Counted from the stretch's first letter, positions 1 to 9,454 are shown. The stretch: DNA of 14,045 nucleotides from Conidiobolus incongruus B7586 (GCA_000697335.1 JNEM01015103.1:1-14045); one strand, 5' to 3'. The notes: generated from the sequence alone by a model not told the origin. Made by a program: numbers and translations.

Positions 1-1665
1 TATAAAACAGATTAGATATTATATTTTTTTAAACTATATATCTATATTATAGCTTTTTTGATTAAAAAATTAATTTTTTAAAATTGATGGTTTAATTTAA
101 TTATACTTAAACTAAATAAGAATTATAAGAAGTTTTTTATTTTAATATTATTAAAACTTAACCATAAATCCTTTAAAATCGTATAAAATTTATATATAGC
201 TTTTAATAATAAAATAATATCTAAATTAATAATTTATTACTAGGTAAATTATTTTGAAATTAATAGAAAAACTATTTAAGCTTATTAAAATTGAAAAGAC
301 TAACTTTAACTGTAATTTTTTCAATTTTTAATAAGTTAAAAAATATTAAAAAATATCTTTTTATTTTTGTTAAAAAATTATCTAAATATTTTCATGTTAG
401 TTTTATAAGTATTTTATATATATTAGAGTTTAAACTCAAATTAATAAATAAAAATATAAAATAAATACCTTATAATTTAATTAAAGCTTAAAAAAGTTAT
501 AATAGCTATTATTAAACAAATCTTATTAAAATAATACTAGAAACTTAAGTTTTATAATAAATAATTTTAATTAATAAATCTTAAATCCTTTTGTGTAGTC
601 ATTTATTAAAACATAAATTAAAATGTTAAATTAAGTTAAATTAACCCCTTATACAAATATCTTTGAATAAATATTTTATTAATAAGAAAATATTAATTAT
701 TATAATAAATTATAATAATATATATTACTTTTATTTAGTTTTTAAAGGAAAATCAATTAATAATAAGCTTTATATTGCTTTTTTAAATAAAAGTATTTTT
801 ATTTAATATTCTTAATATAGTTTAAAAAAATTTATTATTTTATATGATAATTATAAAATATTAAATTTAAAGATATAAAAAATTTTCTGATTAAAAATAA
901 CTAGAGAAAACTACCACATCTAGTATATTTTTTAGATTATAACTTATATAGCTATAATTGATTTAAAAAATTAAAAAACTAGCTTATAAGAAAGAAAATT
1001 TTTAAAAGAAAATTTAATTAATTTATAAAATATTAAAATTTAGTCTCTAATAAAAAGATTTATTTTTTAAATATTAGAAGTTTATTAAAAACATAGTTAA
1101 AAGTTATTAATAATAAAAAAAATAATAAAGTTATATTATATATTTATCTCTATATATTATATATCAAAATGTATATTTATATTAAGTTATAAAAAATTCC
1201 CATTTTTTAAAATACAGAGTAATAATTTATTTAATAGATATGAAAAATCAAAAATTAAAAAATATTATTATTTAATTTCTAATCTTTAACTTAATATTTT
1301 CTGATCATATATATTTAAAGTTACTAAAAACAATAAATTATTTAATAAAATATTTTATATAATCTTAATTTGATAATCATAGAATTATTAAATATTTTAT
1401 TTATAATTATTATTTATTTTTTAATTCATTTTATCCATACAGGTTATAGTTTATTATATATTTAATTAAAAATTTAGTTTAAAGTTTCTATTCTGTATAC
1501 TTTCAGCTATATCACTAATTTAAACTTTAATAACCAGCATATTGATATTGTATTTGAAATTGGTGCTTTTAATTTATTAGTAAATTATTTATTATAAATA
1601 ATTTTAATAAAATCAAATATATATTAAAATAATTATTTTTTAAAATTTATAAAAATATATTAAAA
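1..1665. other. Extremely AT-rich block, no gene seen
   Basis: No open frame of useful length and no RNA gene can be seen on either strand. G and C are very sparse, TpA is abundant and CpA/TpG are comparatively scarce by eye, which is the pattern left by RIP in fungi. The composition changes abruptly near 1665-1700, so this is probably the edge of an old degraded repeat. I looked for transposase and reverse-transcriptase signatures and could not recognise a family, so none is named. RIP is an inference from composition only. Confidence 0.5.
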
Positions 1666-1703
1666 ATGGCAGTTGTAAAGATGGATAAATAAATAAATAA
1701 ACT

Positions 1704-1722
1704 TAAGATGGTTACCATCTTA
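1704..1722. repeat. 19-bp interrupted palindrome
   Basis: TAAGATGGT and ACCATCTTA are perfect 9-bp inverted arms around a single central T. The site lies just right of the change from the extreme AT block to ordinary sequence and about 60 bp before the first dispersed repeat. It could be a protein-binding site, a small hairpin or the end of a mobile element. No second copy was found in the window. Confidence 0.6.
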
Positions 1723-1783
1723 GATAATTAATAGAGTAAATTGATATTTTACAATTATATTCGGAAATGTATTTCTAATATAA

Positions 1784-2194
1784 TGATGGAGAATAATCCT
1801 GTCAATTACTCAAGAAACTCCAATTACCACAGGATTCAAGAAGTCACATTGGAGATATCACACCCCATGAACTAGTTGATCCTATTACTTTCCGCCCGTA
1901 AGTCATTCATGTCCACAAAAATCAACAATGGAACCTAATATAAGATTATCACAAGCAAACTAATAAACACATCTTCTATCTTCATTTTCAAAAGTATACC
2001 GTCTCTAAGTTTTTCTCGTAACCCTCACAAAAGTGTTGAGTCGTGACGAGCGTGAGATATTTACTTTATTCAAAGAACCCGATTCGTAACAAGTCATTTT
2101 CACCTACTTTGGTGAACCCCAATAATTTCCCTTAATTACGTGGTAATTTATCGTTTACCACTGGCGATTCCCCGTTTAAGCTCGTAAAACCCAT
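1784..2194 (+). repeat. Dispersed non-coding repeat, copy 1 (longer)
   Basis: About 410 bp that matches 8028-8338 in the same order and orientation. Shared blocks include a start like TGATGGRGAATAA, ACTCAAGAAACTC, TTCAAGAAGTCACATTGG, TAATAAACACATCTT, GTCTCTAAGTTTTTCTC, TTTGGTGAACCCCA and TTTACCACTGGCGATTCC. It is clearly less AT-rich than its surroundings, keeps CpG and CpA sites, and has no open frame. The family is unknown. The TGGTGAACCCC block resembles a tRNA primer-binding site, so a remnant of an LTR-element end is one possibility; a SINE-like or other non-autonomous element is another. The strand given is arbitrary. The similarity may continue weakly to about 2225. Confidence 0.75.
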
Positions 2195-2196
2195 TG

Positions 2197-2219
2197 TTGT
2201 CAGTGTTAACACCCGACAA
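2197..2219. repeat. Hairpin-forming inverted repeat after repeat copy 1
   Basis: TTGTC and GACAA flank a perfect 10-bp palindrome, GTGTTAACAC. It lies directly after the part of copy 1 shared with copy 2 and is absent from copy 2. It may be the true terminus of the longer copy or an unrelated small palindrome. Confidence 0.45.
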
Positions 2220-2225
2220 TAACAT

Positions 2226-3753
2226 AAACTAAACCTCAATTGGGATAACTACAATTTAATTGAAAATAATACATTGAACAAATAATATTTTTCGAAATTT
2301 AAAATTTGATTAAAGCTAATTAATATCAGAGTTCTTGGTAAAATCTATTTTACGATTATCAGTCAATAACAATACAAATAATGTATTATGTTTATAATCA
2401 CTAACATGATATAATTAGTACTAGTTTTTAATTTTCAGTGGGACTATTAAATATTAATACCAATATATATCATTCAATGGATATAATTCAAACCTTGAAT
2501 TCTGCAATATCTGCAAAGTGGATATAGTTTTTGTAAATTCAATACTATTTTTAGTTATCAATAATAATATTAATCAAATCAATTAGATAAATTTTTATTA
2601 TAATAAAATTGATAAAAATTGTTTCTTTAAAATTTACATTTATTACTATTTTGAAAATATTCTTTGAATAAAATATTCAATTAATAATAAATATTAATAT
2701 TAGTAAACAATTATATAACAATTAAATAATTTTGAAAATTTTCCAGTATGTATAGTAATATAGTGATCTGTAATATAATATTGTCTAATATAATATTTTG
2801 ATCAACTGGATTTAATAACTTATAAAATCTTTCATTAATAACCAAAAAGTTTTCAAACTTATATTCTGAAATTAAATCAACCCTTGACAACCTAAAAGGA
2901 TTATTTAAATAATATTAAAAGAAAAAGATTTTTATAACTTAATTTTGATATCCAATAAAAAATAGATAAGTAATATATTAATAGTAAATTATAATATAAG
3001 ATCGTTTCAAATAATTGGTTTTCTAAAGAAATTTAGTTTTTTTATAGTATCTAATATATATTATTTTGATTCAATAATAATTCTGATTAAATTAATTAAT
3101 TAACGTAATAAACTTTCTAAAATACAGTACAATAATATTTTCTTTTCTCAAATTATTATACTAAAGTTGCCACATAGTTCAATATACCATATCCTTTTTA
3201 ATAATAATTAAAACTTATTTTTATTAGTGACAGAATATTGTATAATATGAATGACATCTATTCATTAATTTTTATGTTCTTAACTATCTATAATTTTTAT
3301 TTGTTGATAACTAAAAATGGAATCATATTGAAATAACCAGGTTATTAGGAGCATTTTAAAATTAGTCAGTATACTAAATTTTGAAAATCAATAACTTTAA
3401 CCTTTGATCTAACGTAGTTTATATTGATATTCAACAGTTTTTATGCTAATAATTTTAAATATTTTTCTATTCAATAGGATTGTTGTTATGAAATTGATTA
3501 AGTTTGATAACATTGTTACTTGAAATAGTATTGATAAATATATATGAAAATTAAATTCTAAATCATAGTATTAACAATAAATATGAAAAAGGTATTTTGA
3601 AATATTTTTACTATTATCATTAGTTAAAGATCAAGCTTGACTAGGAAATTAATCACTAAAATATCTATTTTTGCCTTGTTAAAGTTATTTAATAGAGAAA
3701 TTAATATTAATCATGATATTGGTTAAATATTAATTGAAACATTAACTTCTGTG
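2226..3753. other. Intergenic AT-rich stretch, nothing coding seen
   Basis: This stretch separates repeat copy 1 from gene 1. It is AT-rich but less extreme than 1-1665, with CpA and TpG present at ordinary levels. No open frame, RNA gene or terminal repeat was recognised. Short TTTTGAAA-type words recur (near 2650, 2730, 3370 and 3595), but at this base composition they may be chance. The last few hundred bases presumably contain the upstream control region of gene 1. Confidence 0.4.
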
Positions 3754-3761
3754 TATATAAG
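3754..3761 (+). promoter_or_regulatory. TATA box of gene 1
   Basis: TATATAAG lies 57 bp before the ATG at 3811. The same octamer stands 72 bp before gene 2, and a TATAAAAA box stands 68 bp before gene 3. TATA words are common here, so the consistent spacing is the main support. Confidence 0.55.
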
Positions 3762-3810
3762 CTTATCAAATATTATTAATATTGTATTATTATTCAAAAT
3801 TATCATAACT

Positions 3811-4473
3811 ATGAAATTCTCTAAATCCATTATTGTATTTTCTATTGAGTATATATTATCGCAAGGAACTGGGTTATATGGTCCTGTCTATCAAAGTCAA
3901 CAATATCCTCTAAATTATTATACTTTTTAATCCACCATATTTTACTTCTCCGGGTATTATCCTCCAGTAAGTTATATACCACCACCAATTTATGATATGT
4001 ATACTCCACCAGGATATATTCCACAGACATATTATAATACACCATACACAATACCTTCAATAGGCTATCATCTTGTAAACTGTTACCATCATCATCCACA
4101 CTATGGTCTTTATTGTCGATCGCCTCCTCCAGACTATAAAACTATCACTGCTACACACACTGATTATACAAATATTATAGCGGACTATCTTACAAAGACA
4201 TTGACTGATTATCCAATTGCTACCCTCACTTATCCTATCACTACCATACCTTATTATCCAACTACTACTGATACTATAATATATCCAACAATTATTACCA
4301 CAGACACTACATATTATCCAACAACTACTACAACAGATACTTATCTTACCCATCCACCAGACTATTTATATCCAACTCCTGCTTCTGGTTACCTATATTC
4401 ATATCCTGGCAATGAAGATGGTGCAAAAAATCAAATTGGTCTACTTTGCAACATAGTTGAACTTTTACATTAG
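3811..4473 (+). pseudogene. Gene 1: secreted Tyr/Pro/Thr-rich protein, interrupted by one stop
   Basis: The frame from ATG 3811 to TAG 4471-4473 has 220 codons and is broken only by a TAA at codon 40 (3928-3930). The start was chosen because it opens with a secretion-signal-like N-terminus (MKFSKSIIVFSIEYILSQ) that resembles gene 2's MKFAA start. The reading frame downstream of the stop, including the internal ATG at 3997, is the same. After the signal come Tyr/Pro-rich segments, a Cys/His patch (about residues 80-103), irregular Tyr-Pro-Thr-Thr repeats (about 108-190), a short acidic NEDG and a tail IGLLCNIVELLH matching gene 2's GLLC tail. The stop would arise from CAA by one C-to-T change, as RIP produces. 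Alternatives are an unseen small intron covering the stop, re-initiation at 3997 giving a 158-residue protein without a signal, or sequencing error. Function is unknown; an extracellular or wall role is inferred. Confidence 0.65.
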
Positions 4474-4524
4474 CCAAAATATAACAATTATACATCAGAA
4501 TTGAATTATTCATTTAATTATCAA

Positions 4525-4530
4525 AATAAA
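4525..4530 (+). terminator. Polyadenylation signal of gene 1
   Basis: AATAAA lies 52 bp after the TAG stop of gene 1, a normal distance for a eukaryotic poly(A) signal. The word is frequent in AT-rich DNA, so position is the only support. Confidence 0.45.
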
Positions 4531-4797
4531 AGAATATAATGCATTAATAAATTATTTTTACTGGTTTAAAAATTTTTTATTAAAGATTATATATTTAATA
4601 AATTAATTTTTTTGAGGTATTTCCTAATAATTTAAGATATTAAATAATTTATATATTCCAATTTTATTTTAATGATAAGATATAGAACTAAACAATTTGT
4701 TAAAATTGATTATATTTGTATTTGACGAACATATATTCAGTAGATATTAAAAAAGATATCTGGTTGTAATGCTTATTGTCATGCTATATCGCCACAC

Positions 4798-4818
4798 ATT
4801 GATTTGATAAAAATCAAT
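4798..4818. repeat. Small hairpin ATTGATTT/AAATCAAT
   Basis: Perfect 8-bp inverted arms surround a 5-base loop in the gene 1 to gene 2 spacer, followed at once by AATAAATAAA. It may be chance in AT-rich DNA. No function is assigned. Confidence 0.3.
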
Positions 4819-5571
4819 AAATAAAGTACCTTGGTTTCAATTTCAGTATAATTCAAATGATTTTAAAACTACGGTTCTAATATTTATATAAATCGTATCA
4901 ATAAAATACCAATAATTTTTTTTTCAAATTTGATCAAAATTTCTAACTGTTACATTTCAAAATTAAGGGTCAGTGTCAATTGGATAGTTAAGGCGATAGT
5001 ATTTGATATATTATAACATTTAATGAATTAACTATTTAAATAATTTACTATCAATCATCTTATTATAAATCATAACACTAAACATAAATAATTATCTATC
5101 AAACCTTTAAATTTTGGCATAAAAAGGATATTAATTTTATACTTAGTCAAATTATGTTTAATTTTCTTTGAATAATAATATAACTAATTAATCAGGCAAA
5201 ATCAGCATGGATTATATTAAATTAAGTTTTATGGATCATGTCTTAACAATACTCTAAATTCAATCAGAGTGTATTAATTTATTCTTTTATAATAAAACTG
5301 TTACATCATTTTGAAAATTAACTATTATATTTTTTGATCAAATTTATATTGAATTTTAATTCAAATTGAGATGCTTTAAATAATTTGAATTAAACTATTA
5401 AATATGAATATTTGGCAAAAGTATTAATCATTCACACTAATTTTTTGAAATAATGGTCTAAGAGTTATTAATAAAGGATTCTTGTTTGATACTTTCAAAT
5501 ATATTGTTAATTTAACAAATATAAGGAGTTGTTAAATTTTAAATTGTTTGGTAAATAAAAATCGAAAAATG

Positions 5572-5589
5572 ATTATTATTATTATTATT
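5572..5589. repeat. (ATT)n microsatellite
   Basis: Six uninterrupted ATT triplets are followed by G and another TTATT. A simple-sequence tract with no evident role. Confidence 0.7.
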
Positions 5590-6481
5590 GTTATTGAAAT
5601 ATCACATTCCGACAGTTGATTTACATAGCAAGTTGGTGATAATAATTTATAATAATTTTGAATACTATATATCATTAGCTTAATCAATATTTGTCAATCT
5701 ATTAGTGTATATTATTATAATGAGGATTGCATATCATATTATATTTCTATAATAATTTAAAAAACAGTTTAAATTGAAAATATTAACATTTAAATTGAGT
5801 ACTAATATTATATTCACATTTTAATTAATTTTGATATATAGAATAAACAAAATTTGATAGATTTATTATCCATCTAAATGATGTTCAAAATAGAGTATCA
5901 TGGTTATAATAAATCCGAATATTTTAAAAAAATTTACTGGTAGTGATTATATTAAAATAGGAGACCATGATAGATAATCATTTTATACAAATATTAATAA
6001 TTCAATTTTTCAGTAGAATCTAAGTGATAAATGATAGAATAGTCTATTTTAATTATATTAAATAGTTTGTTTAAAATTTGATTTTTGAAATATTGTTTTA
6101 TCTATTACTCCTTTTTCAGATTTAGTTTCAAATATTGCATTCAAATTTTGGGTACTTTTAGATTGAAAAATTTTAAGTCAATAGCTTAATTTAGCAATTA
6201 TGTAAAATTGTTTTGAGGCTTAGTTGACAAAATCGATAGTTATTTCTTATAATAGAGGTGGTAATACATATATATTTTTTGTGATTTTTTAAAATCAGAG
6301 CATAATCTAAGTAAGAATATGCATATTAATTCTAGGGACATAGTTTGATACGGTATATGTTTAATTTATCTAATGATTTATTTTTTAATCTGAATCTATA
6401 TTTTGAGCTCAATTCGGGGAATACAAATACAATAAAGGAATATCATTAAATATTTATTGTAAATGTATATATTCACTATGG

Positions 6482-6489
6482 TATATAAG
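6482..6489 (+). promoter_or_regulatory. TATA box of gene 2
   Basis: TATATAAG is identical to the gene 1 box and lies 72 bp before the ATG. A pyrimidine-rich tract (TTTTCATTTTTTTT) lies between the box and the ATG, as is common around fungal transcription starts. Confidence 0.6.
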
Positions 6490-6553
6490 TGCTCAAATTT
6501 TCATTTTTTTTAGTTATTATAATTCAATATTTAATTTAGTTTAATATCTTACA

Positions 6554-7360
6554 ATGAAATTTGCTGCTATAATTTTGGTATTAATCCAGCAAATTACAGC
6601 GCAAGAAAATGGTGCCTATTTTCCTGAATACCAACCTGCACCATATCCGCCAGTCTATTCCCCACTTCCACCAACCTGGGATCCATATAATCCACCAATT
6701 TATGTCCCACCCGCTTCTCCCACAAACTTTCCTTACCTTCCACCTAATGTAGTATATCCTCCTCCACCTAATTACCCCACGACACAGCCTCCTGCATATC
6801 CAACTACTACTCCGGATTACTCAACCACTACAACCACGATGACCCCTGACTATCCAACTACCACAACTACGACTACCAGAACTCCAGATTATTCTACTAC
6901 TACAACCACGATGACCCCTGGCTATCCAACTACTACAACCCCAGATTACCCTACTACAACTACAACTACCAGAACTACTGATTATCCTACTATTACAACC
7001 ACGACGACACCTGACTATCCAACTACCACAACTCCAGATTACCCAACCACTACTACCACCAGAACACCTGACTACCCAACCGCTACTACTACAATCCCAA
7101 ATTACCCTACCACCACTCGCACCCGTGACTATCCACCTACTACCAGAACTCCAGATTATCCTACTACCACTCCAGCTTATCCAACCACCACCACTCGCAC
7201 CCGTGACTATCCAACCACTACTACTCGACCACCATCATACACTACCACCACTCGTCGCGGCTCATCCTACCCCACCAATGGAGATGACGATGATGGCTAC
7301 GGAACTGGAGGAAGCAAGCCATGTGGTTTACTCTGCCAAGTCGTCAACATTATCATTTGA
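6554..7360 (+). CDS. Gene 2: secreted Tyr-Pro-Thr repeat protein, 268 aa, intact
   Basis: An uninterrupted frame from ATG 6554 to TGA 7358-7360. Residues 1-16 (MKFAAIILVLIQQITA) form a clear signal peptide with likely cleavage before QEN. Residues 20-72 are a Pro/Tyr-rich linker. Residues 73-241 are about 17 tandem units of 7-13 residues with a consensus near D-Y-P-T-T-T-T-(R)-T-P, drifting to Arg-containing units (TRTRDYP, TRRGS) at the end. Then come an acidic DDDD (244-247), a Gly-rich hinge and a tail CGLLCQVVNIII whose Cys257 and Cys261 are the only cysteines. There is no obvious GPI signal and no catalytic domain. The Thr runs are plausible O-mannosylation sites and the tyrosines could cross-link, so a wall, sheath, adhesive or effector role is reasonable but inferred. 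It is the least AT-rich coding region of the window and shows no decay. Gene 1 shares its N-terminus and tail. I do not recognise a named family. Confidence 0.88.
   Translation: MKFAAIILVLIQQITAQENGAYFPEYQPAPYPPVYSPLPPTWDPYNPPIYVPPASPTNFPYLPPNVVYPPPPNYPTTQPPAYPTTTPDYSTTTTTMTPDYPTTTTTTTRTPDYSTTTTTMTPGYPTTTTPDYPTTTTTTRTTDYPTITTTTTPDYPTTTTPDYPTTTTTRTPDYPTATTTIPNYPTTTRTRDYPPTTRTPDYPTTTPAYPTTTTRTRDYPTTTTRPPSYTTTTRRGSSYPTNGDDDDGYGTGGSKPCGLLCQVVNIII
6770..7276 (+). repeat. Intragenic minisatellite coding (D)YPTTTTxTP units
   Basis: Degenerate tandem repeat inside gene 2. Some units are near-identical at the DNA level: ACAACCACGATGACCCCTG occurs near 6830 and 6904, and CACTCGCACCCGTGACTATC near 7114 and 7191. 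This suggests recent unit duplication or conversion. Unit number and length vary in whole codons, so the frame is kept. Length variation between strains would be expected. Confidence 0.8.
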
Positions 7361-7401
7361 ATCTTATAATTTTTAAAATTATATGAATATTCGGCTTTAA
7401 T

Positions 7402-7407
7402 AATAAA
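7402..7407 (+). terminator. Polyadenylation signal of gene 2
   Basis: AATAAA lies about 42 bp downstream of the TGA stop. Position relative to the stop is the only support. Confidence 0.5.
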
Positions 7408-8027
7408 GATATTTATTTTTTTAACTATTAATTTATTTGAAATAATTTTATACAAATAAATTAATATATATATATATATATTAAATTAAGATTTTTTTTT
7501 CTAAAATTTAATATAATTTTTACTTTTAATCATTTATTGATAATTGAATTTGATTTGATAAAAATTAAAATAAAATATTAAATTTATAGATATTATTTTT
7601 AATTCTTAAAAATTTATAATAATTAATTTTGAATTTTTGATTTTTATATATTAATTAGTATTATTCAAAGAAAAATATAAGAGTTGATTAAAATAATTAT
7701 AATGTTAGTAAACTATTTTCACTAATAATATTTAGCTATATAATTATTATTGAAATTAATATTTATTAAATATAAATAATAGTATTAAAAACAATTGTTC
7801 ATATTTTTATAGTGTATAAAGTTTTATCAACTTTGATAAATTTCTGACTATAAATTGTGTGATTAAATTTTATAAGAATTTGTGAATTTATAGTAATATA
7901 TAAAACTGCTATTAATAAAATGTCTGATTAATTTTGTATTAATTGATAGAAACTCAATATTTATGTTGTATTTTGGTATTATGAATAAATAGCTGTAAAC
8001 AAGATGTAACTTTTATTGATAAGTTAT
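7408..8027. other. AT-rich spacer after gene 2
   Basis: About 620 bp with no open frame or RNA gene. It begins with a low-complexity stretch that includes an (AT)n run. No element end or regulatory site is recognised before the second dispersed repeat starts. Confidence 0.4.
7464..7481. repeat. (AT)n microsatellite
   Basis: Nine AT dinucleotides in a row, just after the 3' end of gene 2. Simple sequence with no evident role. Confidence 0.7.
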
Positions 8028-8338
8028 TGATGGGGAATAACATTGTTTATCACTCAAGAAACTCTGATTACCACACTAATTCAAGAAGTCACATTGGTGG
8101 TACCTCATTTCATGAACTGGTTGAACTTGTCACTTAATAAACACATCTTTCTATCTTCATTTCAAAAGTATCTAGTCTCTAAGTTTTTCTCATAACACTC
8201 ACAAAAATATTGAGTATTTACTTTATTTGCAGTGAGCCATTTTCACGTAATTTGGTGAACCCCATTAATTTCCCCTAACTTTGTTGTAACCTATTGTTTA
8301 CCACTGGCGATTCCTGGTTTAAGCTCTAAAAGTCTATT
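8028..8338 (+). repeat. Dispersed non-coding repeat, copy 2 (shorter)
   Basis: Matches copy 1 (1784-2194) block by block in the same orientation, beginning at TGATGGGGAATAA and ending after the TTTACCACTGGCGATTCC and GTTTAAGCTC blocks. It is shorter than copy 1 and more decayed. Like copy 1 it is non-coding, less AT-rich than its flanks and carries the TGGTGAACCCC block. A second CAGTGGCGATTA word follows just outside, near 8353. It lies between genes 2 and 3, about 1.1 kb before gene 3. Family unknown; the LTR-derived and SINE-like alternatives given for copy 1 apply. Confidence 0.75.
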
Positions 8339-9061
8339 TCCTCCCATAGTTACAGTGGCGATTATATTCTAAATTGTTTTTCTCAATTATTGCCATGTAT
8401 CAATTGGATTTAAAAATTTAACTTTTATATATATTATAATATATTGAATTGGGACTAAATATGAATATCAGATATCATTTCAAATTTCTTTTATTCCGTG
8501 ATAATTTAGGTGTTTAATAAACTAAAATATCTAAAGAAAAATTTCACAATCTTATTTTACTAGAATCAATATTTGGATTAGATATATAGAAATGTAGAAA
8601 AAAATTAGTGTATTGTGTTTTGATTTTAATTTGGATTAGGGTTCTTCAAATAGTTTGACAAAATTATTCACAAAAAATTTAAAAAAGTTAATATAGTTAA
8701 GAATGATTAATATTTTATTTTAAAGGTTTACTAGCATGAATAACTATACTGAAATAAAATTTAATTAAAAAATACATAGATATCGTATAATATTCATGTA
8801 TTTGATTATTAAATATACAATTGTAAAAAATCTTTAATGTAATTTCATAATATGCAAAATTTAATGGGCTTTATTTAATCAAAACAAATCAATGTTCAAG
8901 GGTTTGGTAAATTGATCTATTCACTTAAAATTGATATTTTCGGTATAATTGTACTCAGTTGTTAAATATAATTGTTTTGGATATATTAAAAAGTTTTAGG
9001 GCTAGTAATTAGAATGAGAGAAATATCCGTAATGATGTGAAAACAATTATCAATAAAATAG
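8339..9061. other. AT-rich spacer before gene 3
   Basis: About 720 bp with no coding signal. The repeat fades out in its first bases, and the last part must hold the gene 3 promoter. No specific regulatory motif beyond the TATA box can be supported. Confidence 0.4.
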
Positions 9062-9069
9062 TATAAAAA
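9062..9069 (+). promoter_or_regulatory. TATA box of gene 3
   Basis: TATAAAAA lies 68 bp before the ATG at 9130, close to the spacing in genes 1 and 2. Confidence 0.55.
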
Positions 9070-9129
9070 CTCGAATCTATTTATGAATATATGCTATTAC
9101 ATTAATTATTAATAATCTAATTACTTGCA

Positions 9130-9426
9130 ATGATCTCAGCTTTCCTCAAAAAATTACTCTTCGTTCACCAAGTTGTGTCCCTCATCGCCATTGGTGGATA
9201 TCAACCACAGCCCCAGTACCCTGTAATTCTTCCATACTATCCTCCAGTTCATCAACCCTATAACCCTTATCTTCCATATCGTCCAATTCCTCCTATCACA
9301 TACCCTCAGCCTCCTGTCTACCCAGTTGAGCCACCTTCATATCCTACCACTATTCCTCCACCTTATCCTACCACTCCTCCTCCTTCCTATCCAACTATCA
9401 CCGCAAGGCCTCCAGTGTACTATTAA
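9130..9426 (+). CDS. Gene 3: short secreted Tyr/Pro-rich protein, 98 aa
   Basis: An intact frame from ATG 9130 to TAA 9424-9426. Residues 1-22 form a signal peptide: a basic start MISAFLKK, then the hydrophobic LLFVHQVVSLIAIG. The mature part is almost wholly Pro, Tyr, Thr, Gln and Val: QPQPQYPVILPYYPP, HQPYNPYLPY, and then four units of the PPxYPxxxP type (about residues 61-90), ending RPPVYY. There is no cysteine and no GLLC tail. The short form looks genuine and not truncated, because decayed gene 4 aligns along the whole mature length and stops at the same place (RPSLYF). It has its own TATA box and poly(A) signal. It is probably a member of the same secreted family as genes 1 and 2, resembling the linker and first repeat units of gene 2. 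Function unknown; an extracellular structural or effector role is inferred. Confidence 0.8.
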   Translation: MISAFLKKLLFVHQVVSLIAIGGYQPQPQYPVILPYYPPVHQPYNPYLPYRPIPPITYPQPPVYPVEPPSYPTTIPPPYPTTPPPSYPTITARPPVYY

Positions 9427-9454
9427 AGTAGGATCGTTGGTTATATTATTTATT

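Larger units (their letters stand above)
4531..6481. other. Intergenic AT-rich stretch between genes 1 and 2
   Basis: About 1.95 kb with no open frame, RNA gene or element ends that I can recognise. It holds an 8-bp hairpin, ATTGATTT/AAATCAAT (4798-4818), an (ATT)n run (about 5572-5589) and several TTTTGAAA-type words. A slightly GC-richer patch near 4765-4800 shows no coding signal. The last few hundred bases should include the upstream control region of gene 2. Confidence 0.4.

Noticed and set aside
2150-2185. tRNA-like GGCGATTCC word in the dispersed repeat
   Set aside because: No cloverleaf arms, B-box or anticodon stem can be laid out around it.
3842-4353. Two minus-strand open stretches opposite gene 1
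   Set aside because: They are antisense shadows of the Tyr/Pro/Thr-rich codons of gene 1; the plus strand has the signal peptide, the TATA box and the paralogues.
6770-7276. CRISPR-like or silk-like array
   Set aside because: The units are contiguous, in frame and coding, without unique spacers, and silk Gly/Ala motifs are absent.
7125-7376. An 83-codon open stretch in another frame over the end of gene 2
   Set aside because: It arises from the threonine-rich repeat DNA read out of frame; it has no own promoter and the gene 2 frame is intact.
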